From JASJHI01 sp965371355 (GTDB lineage Bacteria > Actinomycetota > Acidimicrobiia > Acidimicrobiales > Ilumatobacteraceae): a DNA stretch of 49,482 bases. This document shows, piece after piece, positions 1 to 8,358 of this stretch. Position numbers and translations under genes: made by a program. The stretch covers positions 1-49,482 of the forward strand of contig CBDUYD010000002.1 in NCBI GenBank assembly GCA_965371355.1, read 5' to 3'. How positions within the stretch are numbered: position 1 is the stretch's first letter; every line of letters begins with the position of its first letter. The notes beneath the pieces were generated by a model that was given only the letters and a program-made list of their open reading frames with translations, made no database searches and was not told the DNA's origin.

Positions 1-9
1 GCCTCCCCC

Positions 10-191
10 ACCCGGATCACGACTGAACCGCGGGCAACTCGTGAGGATCTTGCGCACCCAGGGCGCAACATCCTCACGAGAACGGGGGCCGGATGGTGAC
101 GTCGGGGTAGGCGCCGGCGATCGCGAACCAGAACGAGGTGCGAGCCGATAGAGCCGCGCCAACCAACCGTGGCCGCCAGCCAGCGTGCCAT
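10..191 (-). pseudogene. Internally deleted remnant of a DUF3179 lipoprotein gene
   Basis: This stretch matches the two ends of the intact DUF3179 gene near 31.3-32.5 kb. Bases 10-160 correspond to 31299-31449 (3' flank, terminator and last codons), and bases 162-191 correspond to 32431-32460 (start codon and first codons). About 980 bp between them are missing, which is not a multiple of three, so the joined frame is shifted. The start codon (189-191) is followed by the signal-peptide region in one frame and the conserved C-terminal end, roughly 20 codons ending in RPPFS, in another. It cannot make the original protein. It lies in the same orientation as the intact gene, forming a direct repeat about 31 kb apart. 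Confidence 0.8.
41..77. terminator. Hairpin terminator of the DUF3179 remnant
   Basis: Inverted repeat with 15-base arms (GTGAGGATcTTGCGC and GCGCAAcATCCTCAC, one C-C mismatch) around a 7-base loop. The same structure follows the intact DUF3179 gene. It overlaps the stop codon and has no clear U-tract, so bidirectional terminator function is inferred from position and stem strength. Confidence 0.6.
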
Positions 192-352
192 GCCGCGGGA
201 CACATACTCGTCAATGCCAGATTCCGCACCGCCGTCACCCCGCCGGAGTGCTCACCGCTCACTCGCCGCCGCCGGTGGGCCGCGGACGCGGCGAGAATCG
301 TGACGGGACGCCGAACGCGCTGACCTCGCGCGACCCTGCTGGATACGTGTAG
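192..352. other. Intergenic, nothing recognised
   Basis: About 160 bp between the DUF3179 remnant and the end of the ABC transporter operon. Part of it weakly resembles the region upstream of the intact DUF3179 gene. I see no convincing coding frame, RNA or promoter. Confidence 0.5.
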
Positions 353-1345
353 TCAGCCGAGCAGATGGCACGCCGCCCAATGACCGGGCGCTATCTCGAT
401 CAGCTCGGGAACCCGCTGCGCGCATTCGGGCTTGGAAAACTCACATCTTGTGCGGAACCGACAGCCGGAAGGTGGAGCCGTCGGGCTGGGCGGCTCACCG
501 CGAAGCATGACTCGTGCCTCTCTCCTACTCGTGTCCGGCGTGGGTACCGCCGACATCAGCGCACGCGTGTACGGGTGCTGGGGATCCCCGAAGAGCCGTA
601 CCGTGTCGGCGATCTCGACGATCTTTCCGAGGTACATGACCGCGACGCGATCCGCGATGTGATGGACCACCGCAAGGTTGTGCGCGACGAAGAGATACGA
701 CAGCAGGTGCTCACTCTGGAGATCAACCAGGAGATTGATGATCTGCGCTTGAATAGACACATCGAGAGCCGACACCGGTTCGTCGCAGACGACGAGTTCG
801 GGACCCACGATGAGCGCCCGCGCGATCCCAATCCGCTGGAGCTGTCCTCCAGAGAACTCGTGGGGGTACCGATCCGCCTGAGACCCGCTGAGGCCAACCC
901 GCTCGAGCATCTCGATCGACCGCTCACGGGCGTCCGATCTGCCACATATTCCTTGGATGCGAAGCCCCTCAGCGATGCTCTCCGCAGCGGTCCTCCGTGG
1001 ATCGAGCGCAGCGACAGGATCCTGGAAGATGATCTGCATCTTTCGGCGTAGAGACTTGAGCCCGTCCCGATCGGTGTCCAGTACGTCCCGGCCCTCCAAT
1101 GTGATCGTGCCGCTCGTCACGGGCAGCAGATGGAGGACGCTCAGCCCGACCGTTGTCTTCCCACTGCCCGATTCTCCCACGAGGCCCAAGGTCTCGCCGC
1201 GAGCGATGCTGAAGGACACTCCGTCGACCGCCTTCACCGTCAAGCCTCGCTTCCCGCCTCGCGACGAATAGTGCTTGACGAGATCGGTGACCTGCAACAG
1301 CGGTTCGCTCATCTCCGGTGCCCGAGTCCCTTCCCGCTCACTCAT
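353..1345 (-). CDS. Peptide ABC transporter ATP-binding protein (OppF/DppF type)
   Basis: Second ATPase of a peptide/nickel-type (PepT family) ABC importer; it powers substrate uptake from the cytoplasmic face. The protein has a Walker A (GESGSGKTT), a Q-loop (IIFQDPVAALDPR), the ABC signature (SGGQLQRIGIARAL) and a Walker B (LVVCDEPVSALD). The C-terminal oligopeptide-transporter extension carries the Cys pattern C-x5-C-x6-C (CRFRTRCEFSKPEC). I chose the ATG whose sequence ATGAGTGA overlaps the stop of the upstream ATPase; an internal ATG at 1312 (MSEPLLQ) is also possible. It is the last gene of the five-gene transporter operon. Length (about 330 residues) is normal. Confidence 0.9.
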   Translation of the reverse strand: MSEREGTRAPEMSEPLLQVTDLVKHYSSRGGKRGLTVKAVDGVSFSIARGETLGLVGESGSGKTTVGLSVLHLLPVTSGTITLEGRDVLDTDRDGLKSLRRKMQIIFQDPVAALDPRRTAAESIAEGLRIQGICGRSDARERSIEMLERVGLSGSQADRYPHEFSGGQLQRIGIARALIVGPELVVCDEPVSALDVSIQAQIINLLVDLQSEHLLSYLFVAHNLAVVHHIADRVAVMYLGKIVEIADTVRLFGDPQHPYTRALMSAVPTPDTSRREARVMLRGEPPSPTAPPSGCRFRTRCEFSKPECAQRVPELIEIAPGHWAACHLLG

Positions 1346-2339
1346 ACAGCCAGCACCGAACACTGTGGTCGTCTCGGATGGCCACGGGTTGTGGCTCGAC
1401 CTCGCCGCAGATCGTCAGACCCCTCTCGATCCGGGCGCCACACCGTGGTGCGAACCGACACCCGGGTGGAAGGTCGAGCGAGATGGGCACCGATCCGGGA
1501 ATGACGTTCAGCCGGGCCGTGCTCTCGCCCAGCACAGGTCGCGAACGCATCAGTCCCAATGTGTAGGGATGGAGCGGCCGGGTGTAGAGCTCGGAGACAG
1601 CGATCTCTTCGACGATCTGTCCGGCGTACATCACCGCGACACGATCGGCGATCTCCGCCACCACGTCGAGATCATGCGTGATGAGCATGACCGCCATCTG
1701 CAATGTGGAGCTCAGCTCACCGAGCAACTCGAGGATCTGCGCTTGAACCGTTACATCGAGAGCCGTTGTCGGCTCGTCGGCGATGAGTAGATCCGGCTCC
1801 CCCGCCAGGGCGATCGCGATCATCACTCTCTGTGCCATTCCACCCGACAGTTGATGTGCATACTCGCGAGCACATCGACCAGGGTCGGCGAGACCGACGC
1901 GTTCGAGAAGCTCGATCGCCCTCGTGGCCCGAGCCCTCCTGCCCATACCACCGTGAAGACGCAAGACCTCACCGATCTGCCTGCCTACCGGCATGACGGG
2001 GTCGAGAGAAGATGTGGGCTGCTGGAAGACCATCGCGATGCGAGATCCGCGAATGCCGTTGAGTGCAGACTCGGTCAGCTGGAGGAGATCGACACCGTCG
2101 AAACGGACGGCCCCCGTGACGACCGCCTCCGGCGCGTCGACGAGGCGCAATATCGACAGCGACATGATGGTCTTGCCGCATCCCGACTCGCCCACGACCC
2201 CGAGAACTTCGCCACGCCGGAGTTCGAGGTCGACCCCGTCGACGGCGCGCACGATCCCTTCGTCGACCACGAAGTGTGTTCTGAGATCCTCGATCCGTAG
2301 CAGGACGTCGGCGCCACGTGCAGCCGTCCCAGGCTTCAT
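1338..2339 (-). CDS. Peptide ABC transporter ATP-binding protein (OppD/DppD type)
   Basis: First ATPase of the peptide importer. It shows Walker A (GESGCGKT), Q-loop (MVFQQPTSSLDPV), signature (LSGGMAQRVMIAIAL), Walker B (LLIADEPTTALD) and the C-terminal oligopeptide/dipeptide extension (PPGCRFAPRCGARIERGLTI). Its ATG overlaps the permease stop as ATGA, which indicates translational coupling. At 333 residues it has the usual length. It works as a heterodimer with the following ATPase. Confidence 0.92.
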   Translation of the reverse strand: MKPGTAARGADVLLRIEDLRTHFVVDEGIVRAVDGVDLELRRGEVLGVVGESGCGKTIMSLSILRLVDAPEAVVTGAVRFDGVDLLQLTESALNGIRGSRIAMVFQQPTSSLDPVMPVGRQIGEVLRLHGGMGRRARATRAIELLERVGLADPGRCAREYAHQLSGGMAQRVMIAIALAGEPDLLIADEPTTALDVTVQAQILELLGELSSTLQMAVMLITHDLDVVAEIADRVAVMYAGQIVEEIAVSELYTRPLHPYTLGLMRSRPVLGESTARLNVIPGSVPISLDLPPGCRFAPRCGARIERGLTICGEVEPQPVAIRDDHSVRCWLYE

Positions 2340-3259
2340 GGCACATTCACCCTCGATCGCGCCCTCGGGTTCCAGAAGTCGTTCAGACCATCACCGACAA
2401 GGTTGACACCCAACACCGTGAGAGCGACGGCCGCTCCGGGAAAGACCGACATCCACCACGCTCGACGGACAAAGCTCTGCGCGTTGTTGAGCATGTACCC
2501 CCAACTGATCACATTCGGATCACCAAGACCGAGGAAGCTCAGACCCGCCTCGATCAGAATCGCACTGCCGACCTGCAACGACGCGAGCGCGACGACGGGC
2601 GCAATCGCGTTCGGCAGCACGTGCGAACGCAGGTTCTTCCAGGGCGATGCGCCGAGCGCACGCGCCGCCACGACGTAGTCGAGTTCTCTGATTGCGAGCA
2701 CGCCCGCGCGCGCCACTCGAGCGGTCAGCTCCCACGAGGTCAGCGCGAGCACCAGTACCAGATTGGTGAGACTCGGGCCGAAGAGGGCAACGACCATCAA
2801 TGCCAGAAAGAATCGTGGCATCACCTGCAGCAGTTCGGTCAGGCGCATCAAGACGTCGTCGACCCAGCCGCCGAAGAACCCGGCGATACTACCGACGACG
2901 GTACCGATGACCAGCGAGGCCCCTGCGACGGCGACACCAACGAGAAGACTCGTTCGGGCGCCGTACACCACGCCCGAGAAGACGTCGCGCCCAAGATCGT
3001 CGGTGCCGAAAAGGTAGTCGCCGGACGGCGGTTCGAACGGCGTAGCGACGAACGCGAAGGGATCGTACGGCGCGATCAGACCTGCGAAGATCGCCATGAG
3101 TACGAACGTGCCCGTCAGAACCAGCCCGATCACCGAGCTCGGACTTGTCGCGTACCTGCGCCACGAGACCCGCAACCCTCGACGGGCAGGATTGGCCTCG
3201 ACGGCGCGATGCGCTTCCGTGCCCACCCGAGGATCGGTCGAGCGCCGATGATCAACCAT
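2336..3259 (-). CDS. Peptide ABC transporter permease (OppC/DppC type)
   Basis: Inner-membrane subunit of the peptide importer. After a short cytoplasmic N-terminus there is a first membrane span (about residues 41-65) and the OppC N-terminal domain (YDPFAF, then the FGTDDLGRDVFSG motif). The binding-protein-dependent permease core follows, with several hydrophobic spans and the EAA-like loop around ELDYVVAARALGAS. Length (307) is typical. It overlaps the OppB-type gene by eight bases, keeping the usual B-C-D-F order. Confidence 0.92.
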   Translation of the reverse strand: MVDHRRSTDPRVGTEAHRAVEANPARRGLRVSWRRYATSPSSVIGLVLTGTFVLMAIFAGLIAPYDPFAFVATPFEPPSGDYLFGTDDLGRDVFSGVVYGARTSLLVGVAVAGASLVIGTVVGSIAGFFGGWVDDVLMRLTELLQVMPRFFLALMVVALFGPSLTNLVLVLALTSWELTARVARAGVLAIRELDYVVAARALGASPWKNLRSHVLPNAIAPVVALASLQVGSAILIEAGLSFLGLGDPNVISWGYMLNNAQSFVRRAWWMSVFPGAAVALTVLGVNLVGDGLNDFWNPRARSRVNVP

Positions 3260-4214
3260 GACGCACCCGTGGATCGAGCAGCGAGTACGTCAGGTCCGTC
3301 ACGAGGTTCATCAAGATGATGGTGGCGGAGAGCATGAGCAGCATGGCGGTGATGACGGCGTAGTCGCGGTTGAGCATCGCACTCAACAGGAGCCGGCCGA
3401 GACCGGGCCACGCGAAGACCGTTTCGACGAGTACTGCGCCCGCGAACATGAACCCGATCTGTGCGCCGATGACGGTGACGATCGAGAGCATGCTGTTGGG
3501 TAGTGCGTGTCTGACGAGGACCCTGCTGCGAGAGAGCCCGCGAGCGCGAGCGGCGCGGATGAAGGGAAGACCCAGATTCTCGAGGACCGAGGCACGCGTG
3601 ACGCGCATGATGGGCGGGGTGTAGACGACGACGAGAGCCGCGACCGGCAAGACCATGTGGTGGAGCACGTCGAGAAAGTGCCGTACACCCTCGTAGTCGG
3701 CGCGGGCATCGGTCCGACCCTGAACGGGGAACCAGTCCAGATTCAACGCGAAGAGCAGGAGCGCCATCTGCGACAGCCAGAACACGGGTATCGCATGGCC
3801 GAGCAGGGTCGCCGTGCGCACACCGGTATCGAGTGCCGAGTCGCGTCCAGCGGCAGACACCGTGCCCAGGAAGACGCCGAGCATCGCAGCGATGACCAGT
3901 GCTGGAACCATCAGCAGCAATGTCGCGGGCAAGTGCTCCAGAATCACATCGAGCGCGGGTCGATTGTGGCGAAAGGAGAAGCCGAGATCGCCGCGCACCA
4001 GTCGACCCAGGTAGACGAACAATTGTTCGGAAAGCGGTCGATCGAGCCCGAATCTGGCTCGCATCATCTCGTAGTACTCGGCGTCGCCATCTTCACCGGC
4101 GAGCGCGACGATCGGATCCCCGGGCGCGACGTGGATCAAGATCCATGTCACTACCGCAGCGCCGAACATCAACGGGATCGCCTGCAGAAGGCGGCGGGCC
4201 GCGTATGCAGCCAT
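3252..4214 (-). CDS. Peptide ABC transporter permease (OppB/DppB type)
   Basis: Partner permease of the importer. The N-terminus (YAARRLLQAIPLMFGAA) and the following HVAPGDPIVALAG are hallmarks of OppB/DppB/NikB proteins. About six hydrophobic spans and an EAA-type loop (IRAARARGLSRSRVLVRHAL) follow. At 320 residues it is full length. It begins 60 bp after the substrate-binding protein gene and is probably expressed from the same promoter. Confidence 0.92.
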   Translation of the reverse strand: MAAYAARRLLQAIPLMFGAAVVTWILIHVAPGDPIVALAGEDGDAEYYEMMRARFGLDRPLSEQLFVYLGRLVRGDLGFSFRHNRPALDVILEHLPATLLLMVPALVIAAMLGVFLGTVSAAGRDSALDTGVRTATLLGHAIPVFWLSQMALLLFALNLDWFPVQGRTDARADYEGVRHFLDVLHHMVLPVAALVVVYTPPIMRVTRASVLENLGLPFIRAARARGLSRSRVLVRHALPNSMLSIVTVIGAQIGFMFAGAVLVETVFAWPGLGRLLLSAMLNRDYAVITAMLLMLSATIILMNLVTDLTYSLLDPRVRHG

Positions 4215-4276
4215 TGCACCTCGTCTCTCGTCGACCCCGTTCGGCGGGCGGGCCGACCGAGTCTATTGTCTACCTG

Positions 4277-6007
4277 TCAGCCGCCACCGGTCAGTTCCGC
4301 TGCTTCCGCGAAGTGCCCAGAGTACGGTGCCAGACCCGCGACGTTCGCCCCGGCGCCCACGCTGAACTTGGTCTCGACGAGCCACCAATAGGGAAGATCG
4401 TCGACGAGGATCTGCTGGATGTCTGCGTAGATCGCTGCTTGGGCCTCGGGATCCAATGTGCTCTGACCCTGCTTGAACAGCTCATCGATCGTCGGATTCA
4501 CGTAACCGGCGCCATTGGAGAAGGGAATGTCTCCAATGTTGGTCGAGACGTACATCCGACTCACACCGATCGATGGATCGGTGTTGTTGCAGTAACTGAT
4601 GATATTCGTATCGAAATCGCGATCGGTGAACACCGTCGGCAGGAACGCACTTCGGTCCAACGGCGTCACCACGACGTCGATACCCACTTCTGCGAGGTTC
4701 TCCCTGATGATCTCGCCGAACTTGGAGAACGAGGGGAACAGTAGGAGGTCGATGCTGAACCGTGTGCCTTCGGATGGATACCCGGCCTCGTCGAGCAGGG
4801 TGTTCGCCATCGCGATGTCGCGCGGGTAGGCCGTCACGTCATCGCTGTAGGCGAATGTCATCTCACTCGATATGGGGCCGGTGGCAACCTTGCCCTGCTC
4901 GAACACAGCCTGCGAGAGGATCTGCTCCTGATCGATGGTGTGCGCAATCGCCTGCCGCACGCGAATGTCAGCGAACACGTCCCGGTCCAGGTTGAAGGTC
5001 AATGTCGGTATGCAGAATCCGCCGCCGGGGCCGCTGTTCACGTTGTACAGCGTGATCGAATCGTCTCCCCCGAGCCGCTCGACCTCGGCGCCCGGAACTC
5101 GCCAGATGTAGTCGACCTCACCCTGTTCGAGAGCGAGCAGCTGTGTATTCGCGTCGGGGATGACCCTGTAGACGACTCGGTCGAGGTTCGGGAGGCCATC
5201 CTTGAAGTAGTTGTCGTTGCGCACGAGCGTGATCTGATCGTCGATGTCGTAACTCTCGAGAACGAACGGTCCCGTGCCGACCGGTGTGAGGTTGGCATCA
5301 GCGGTCTGCACATCTTCGACGTCGGCATAGATGTGTTGGGCCATGATCGGCGCCTCCGTCGAATTCAGACGTTGGAGGAGGGCTGCATATGGTTCTGCGA
5401 ATGTGAATACGACCGTGAGGTCATCGGGGGCTTCGATGGACTCGAGGATCTCCTCCAGGCCGGCCTTCGTCCGCGAGTGGAAGTTCAGGAGAATCTCCTC
5501 GAAGGTGAACTTCACGTCGGCAGAGGTGAACGGCATGCCGTCGCTCCACTGCACTCCTTCGACCAGGTGGAACGTATATGTCGTGCCGTCGTCGCTCACC
5601 TCCCAGCTCTCCGCGAGATCGGGCACCGGGTTGGCGTTGTCGTCCAACTCGACGAGGCCGTTGAACATCGAACCCGTCACGACGTGAACGTTGAACCCCG
5701 TGGTGATACCCGGATTGAAGTGCCCGGGGTCCTCTGTCAACGCCACGACGAGCGTGCCACCCCCATCTCCGGAATCCGCTTCAGCGGGGTCGGTGGCGGG
5801 CGCCGCATCGGTGGCAGGCGCCGAGTCGGTCGCTGGCGCCGAGTCGGTGGCAGGCGCCGCATCGGTCGCTGGCGCCGCATCGGTCGCTGGCGCCGCGTCG
5901 GTGGCAGGCGCCGCGTCGGTCGACGTCGAGTCCCCGTCGTCGCCCCCACACGATGCCGCCAACAGCACCGCCGCAACCGTCAATGCACTGATCCGCTTCC
6001 GTTGCAC
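4277..6007 (-). CDS. Peptide ABC transporter substrate-binding lipoprotein
   Basis: Extracytoplasmic solute-binding protein of family 5 (peptide/nickel class), tethered as a lipoprotein. The signal peptide ends in a lipobox (LLAASC, lipidated C20). Residues about 30-75 form a low-complexity linker of repeated (S/A)APATD units, then the SBP_bac_5 fold runs to the C-terminus (LAESWEVSDDGTTYTFHL, QAIAHTIDQ). With 576 residues it is normal once the linker is discounted. It is first in the operon, with the permeases and ATPases directly downstream. The substrate could be peptides, or nickel given the Ni enzymes nearby, but nothing in the sequence decides this. Confidence 0.9.
   Translation of the reverse strand: MQRKRISALTVAAVLLAASCGGDDGDSTSTDAAPATDAAPATDAAPATDAAPATDSAPATDSAPATDAAPATDPAEADSGDGGGTLVVALTEDPGHFNPGITTGFNVHVVTGSMFNGLVELDDNANPVPDLAESWEVSDDGTTYTFHLVEGVQWSDGMPFTSADVKFTFEEILLNFHSRTKAGLEEILESIEAPDDLTVVFTFAEPYAALLQRLNSTEAPIMAQHIYADVEDVQTADANLTPVGTGPFVLESYDIDDQITLVRNDNYFKDGLPNLDRVVYRVIPDANTQLLALEQGEVDYIWRVPGAEVERLGGDDSITLYNVNSGPGGGFCIPTLTFNLDRDVFADIRVRQAIAHTIDQEQILSQAVFEQGKVATGPISSEMTFAYSDDVTAYPRDIAMANTLLDEAGYPSEGTRFSIDLLLFPSFSKFGEIIRENLAEVGIDVVVTPLDRSAFLPTVFTDRDFDTNIISYCNNTDPSIGVSRMYVSTNIGDIPFSNGAGYVNPTIDELFKQGQSTLDPEAQAAIYADIQQILVDDLPYWWLVETKFSVGAGANVAGLAPYSGHFAEAAELTGGG
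5792..5917. repeat. Seven tandem 18-bp units coding the lipoprotein linker
   Basis: Seven consecutive 18-bp units, differing mainly at two or three positions, encode the (A/S)APATD repeats just after the lipidated Cys. The unit is a multiple of three, so slippage would change linker length without breaking the frame. Confidence 0.85.
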
Positions 6008-6161
6008 GTCGTGACCTCCCGGGTCGAGTGTCCGGGCGACAGTATCCGCAGACCGATGTGTCGGTAGGGGCCGCCATCATATAGTTCCCAAGACCGTGCT
6101 GGACGGAGAGATCGATCTGCAATCTCCCTGCAAGGATCGGATGGAGCAATAGGCGATTCCA
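6008..6161. promoter_or_regulatory. Upstream region of the transporter operon
   Basis: About 150 bp between the start of the binding-protein gene and the end of the GAPDH fragment. A purine-rich ribosome-binding stretch precedes the lipoprotein ATG on the minus strand. The transporter promoter must lie here or within the GAPDH fragment, but I cannot point to reliable -10/-35 boxes. Confidence 0.35.
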
Positions 6162-6632
6162 TCACCGGATTGCCGCCGCGCCGACAACGAGTGCGAGGTC
6201 GACCAGACGGTTCGAGTGGCCCCACACGCTGTCGTACCAACCTGTGACCTTGACCATCGAGCCCAGGGTCGTCGTGATCCCCGCGTCGAAGGTGCACGAG
6301 CCCGGCGATCCGACGACTTCCGAGCTGATGACAGGCCGCGCGGTGTACTCGAACAGATCAGCGAGCCGCCCTTCGTCCGACGCGGCCAGGAACGCCGCGT
6401 TCACGTCATCGGCCGACGGCTCACCTTGGACAACCACGGTGAGATCGACCAAGCGGACGCCGGGCACCGACGCCCGGAGCGCGGCACCGTTGAGCTCGCC
6501 CTTCATCGACTGGAGTACGAGGTCGGTCGCGCGGGCGACGCCCGTGCGCGCGGGGACGATCGTGATCGCATCCGCCGGGGTCCGACGCAGATCTCGATGC
6601 CCACCGTCAACGATCGACCGGTCACCCCACAT
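6162..6632 (-). pseudogene. C-terminal fragment of glyceraldehyde-3-phosphate dehydrogenase
   Basis: The frame encodes only the C-terminal part of the GAPDH catalytic domain: VDGGHRDLRR, ARTGVARATDLVLQSMKGE, then LNGAALRASVPGVRLVDLTV, LFEYTARPVISSE and the family end VKVTGWYDSVWGHSNRLVDL. The NAD-binding Rossmann domain and the catalytic-Cys segment (normally about 170-190 residues) are missing. Homology stops abruptly near 6625, some 20 bp before the homology of the divergent phosphatase gene begins. WYDSVWG replaces the usual WYDNEWG, which suggests decay. I read it as a truncated gene left by a deletion. The neighbouring CbbY-type gene suggests it came from a Calvin-cycle-linked locus. Confidence 0.8.
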
Positions 6633-6646
6633 CGTCGAGATCGTCG

Positions 6647-7387
6647 ACGCCGATCAGAGCGGTTCTCTTCGATGTCGACGGCACACTCGCGGAGACCGAG
6701 CGCGATGGCCATCGCGTCGCCTTCAACGAGGCGTTCATCGCCGGGGGGATCGACGCCCGGTGGGACGAGGCGCTGTACGGGGAGCTGCTGGGCATCTCCG
6801 GCGGACGCGAGCGGCTCGCGTACTATTTCCGTCGCTACGAAGCGCATCCCCCAGATGAGAGCGAGACGCTCGCAGCGGCGCTGCACGCCGATAAGACGAG
6901 ACTGTTCGTCGACATCGTCCGTTCGGGACGCATCGGACCCAGACCGGGCGTACGCGATCTCGTCGAAGCGCTTCAGGCCGCAGCCGTGACCACAGGAATC
7001 GTCACCACGGGACGACGGGCATGGGTCGCGCCACTGATCCTCGATCTGCTCGGCCGAGATGCGATCGACAAGATGGCGGTCGTGATCACGGGAGATGACG
7101 TCGCAACGCTCAAGCCCTCGCCGGAGGCATATCTGCTCGCGGTCGACGAACTGAGCCTGACGCTGGATCCTGCTGCCGTCGTAGCGATCGAAGATTCGGT
7201 CAACGGGATGCGATCGGCGATCGCGGCGGGACTGGCCTCCGTTGTTGTACCGAGTCTCTACAACCGCAGCGACGACTTCGGTGAGGCCGACCTCGTCGTA
7301 CCGGAGTTCGATCAGGCCCCGGTCGTCGACGGCGTCGGCGCGTTGATACAGAACCCGAAGTTCCGGGAGTTGGTGTTCGGCCGATGA
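6647..7387 (+). CDS. cbbY: CbbY-type HAD phosphatase, no conventional start codon
   Basis: HAD-superfamily phosphatase of the CbbY branch, which removes the inhibitor xylulose-1,5-bisphosphate in Rubisco-containing organisms. The nucleophile loop FDVDGTLAETERDGHRVAFN is the CbbY hallmark. GELLGISGGRER, the Thr of TTGRR, the Lys of LKPSPEAY and the acidic AIEDSVNGM complete the motifs. The frame is open from a TGA at 6563 to 7387, but there is no ATG, GTG or TTG in it until a GTG at 6986, beyond the catalytic Asp. The coordinate given is where homology begins. Either a rare start (for example ATC at 6653) is used or the start was lost in the deletion that truncated the GAPDH gene. The stop overlaps the next ATG (ATGA). 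Confidence 0.7.
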   Translation, partial: TPIRAVLFDVDGTLAETERDGHRVAFNEAFIAGGIDARWDEALYGELLGISGGRERLAYYFRRYEAHPPDESETLAAALHADKTRLFVDIVRSGRIGPRPGVRDLVEALQAAAVTTGIVTTGRRAWVAPLILDLLGRDAIDKMAVVITGDDVATLKPSPEAYLLAVDELSLTLDPAAVVAIEDSVNGMRSAIAAGLASVVVPSLYNRSDDFGEADLVVPEFDQAPVVDGVGALIQNPKFRELVFGR

Positions 7388-8190
7388 GCGAGTTCGCCGT
7401 CGACTCCTTCGTTTGGGTGATCGACCTCGACGGCGTCATCTGGCTCGGCGACGATCCGATCGCCGGCGCAGGCTCGGCGGTCACGGAACTGCAGGAGCGT
7501 GGCGCGACGGTTCTCTTCGCGACCAACAACTCCTATCCGACGATGGCTGACTACGAGGACAAGCTCGCCCGCCATGGGATCGACGCGTCCGGTGGCGTCG
7601 TGAGCTCGGCGCTTGCCGCTTCTCGGCTGGTCGAACCCGATGAAACCATATTGATATGTGGTGGTCCCGGCGTCGTCGAGGCGATGTCGGCCCGAGGTGT
7701 CACCATCGTGCGCGAGGGACCAGCGGACGCGGTGGTCGTCGGCTGGACGCCGTCGTTCGACTTCGACATGTTGACCAAGGCAGCGCAGGCCGTGCACGCG
7801 GGCGCCCGGCTGATCGGAACAAACTCCGACGCGACGCTGCCGATGGCCGCAGGGCTGGTGCCCGGCTGCGGATCGCTCGTGGCCGCTGTCGTCGCCGCGG
7901 GTGGAGCCGCGGCCACGTTTGCCGGCAAACCACACGAACCGCTTGCGGCGTACGTCAGCGAAACGTACGGTCGCACGGGGATCGTCATCGGCGACCGCGC
8001 CGACACCGACGGAGCGTTTGCGAAGACCCTCGGATTCAAGTTCGCGCTGGTCCTCAGCGGGGTGACCAGCGAAGCGGATCTTCCCGTGTTGCCGACCCCC
8101 GACATCGTGGCGCCCGACCTCGCGACTGTGGTCCACGGGGCCGGTGACCGGATCTGGTCGAGTCCGACCGGCGACCCGAACGGTGGGTGA
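7384..8190 (+). CDS. NagD-type HAD phosphatase (phosphoglycolate phosphatase-like)
   Basis: Cytosolic HAD phosphatase with the C2 cap typical of the NagD/p-nitrophenyl phosphatase family, which includes 2-phosphoglycolate phosphatases. It shows the nucleophile DLDGVIWLGDDPI, the Ser/Thr loop LFATNNSYPT, a GTNSDATLP segment, the Lys loop FAGKPHEP and the acidic loop VIGDRADTDGAFA. At 268 residues it is full length. It is translationally coupled (ATGA) to the CbbY-type gene. That pairing suggests clearing of sugar-phosphate side products of Rubisco metabolism, but no Rubisco gene is in the window and the substrate is inferred. Confidence 0.82.
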   Translation: MSEFAVDSFVWVIDLDGVIWLGDDPIAGAGSAVTELQERGATVLFATNNSYPTMADYEDKLARHGIDASGGVVSSALAASRLVEPDETILICGGPGVVEAMSARGVTIVREGPADAVVVGWTPSFDFDMLTKAAQAVHAGARLIGTNSDATLPMAAGLVPGCGSLVAAVVAAGGAAATFAGKPHEPLAAYVSETYGRTGIVIGDRADTDGAFAKTLGFKFALVLSGVTSEADLPVLPTPDIVAPDLATVVHGAGDRIWSSPTGDPNGG

Positions 8191-8313
8191 AACCACCCGG
8201 GTCGCCGCCCTACCGGTAGAGACGTGCTTCACAGATCGGCGAGCGGAACCGCCGGCGTGCGTTCGACCCTGACGAAACCTCGACGACTCCCCGACAGCCT
8301 CGAATCCGGCAGA

Positions 8314-8358
8314 ATGGCGGACGTGGAGCAGATCGCCGACGAGTACCTGCAGCAATGA
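8314..8358 (+). CDS. Possible leader peptide upstream of hypF
   Basis: A 14-codon frame (MADVEQIADEYLQQ) ends in a TGA that overlaps the hypF ATG as ATGA. The same frame stays open upstream to the stop of the NagD-type gene, with GTG codons at 8257 and 8224 that would give about 33 or 44 residues. It could serve translational coupling. No homology is recognised and it may be chance. Confidence 0.25.
   Translation: MADVEQIADEYLQQ

Noticed and set aside
2318..3319. Long plus-strand ORFs over the ABC transporter, such as the 333-codon frame here
   Set aside because: They mirror the strongly recognised minus-strand permease and ATPase genes, and their translations are Arg/His/Asp-rich without motifs.
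5792..5917. CRISPR-like repeats
   Set aside because: The 18-bp units are contiguous without spacers and encode a linker in frame in the lipoprotein.
8188..8358. Read-through of the NagD-type stop TGA as another Sec codon
   Set aside because: The family ends near this point, there is no Cys in homologous positions that I know of, and I see no convincing hairpin. The downstream frame is better explained as a short leader or chance.
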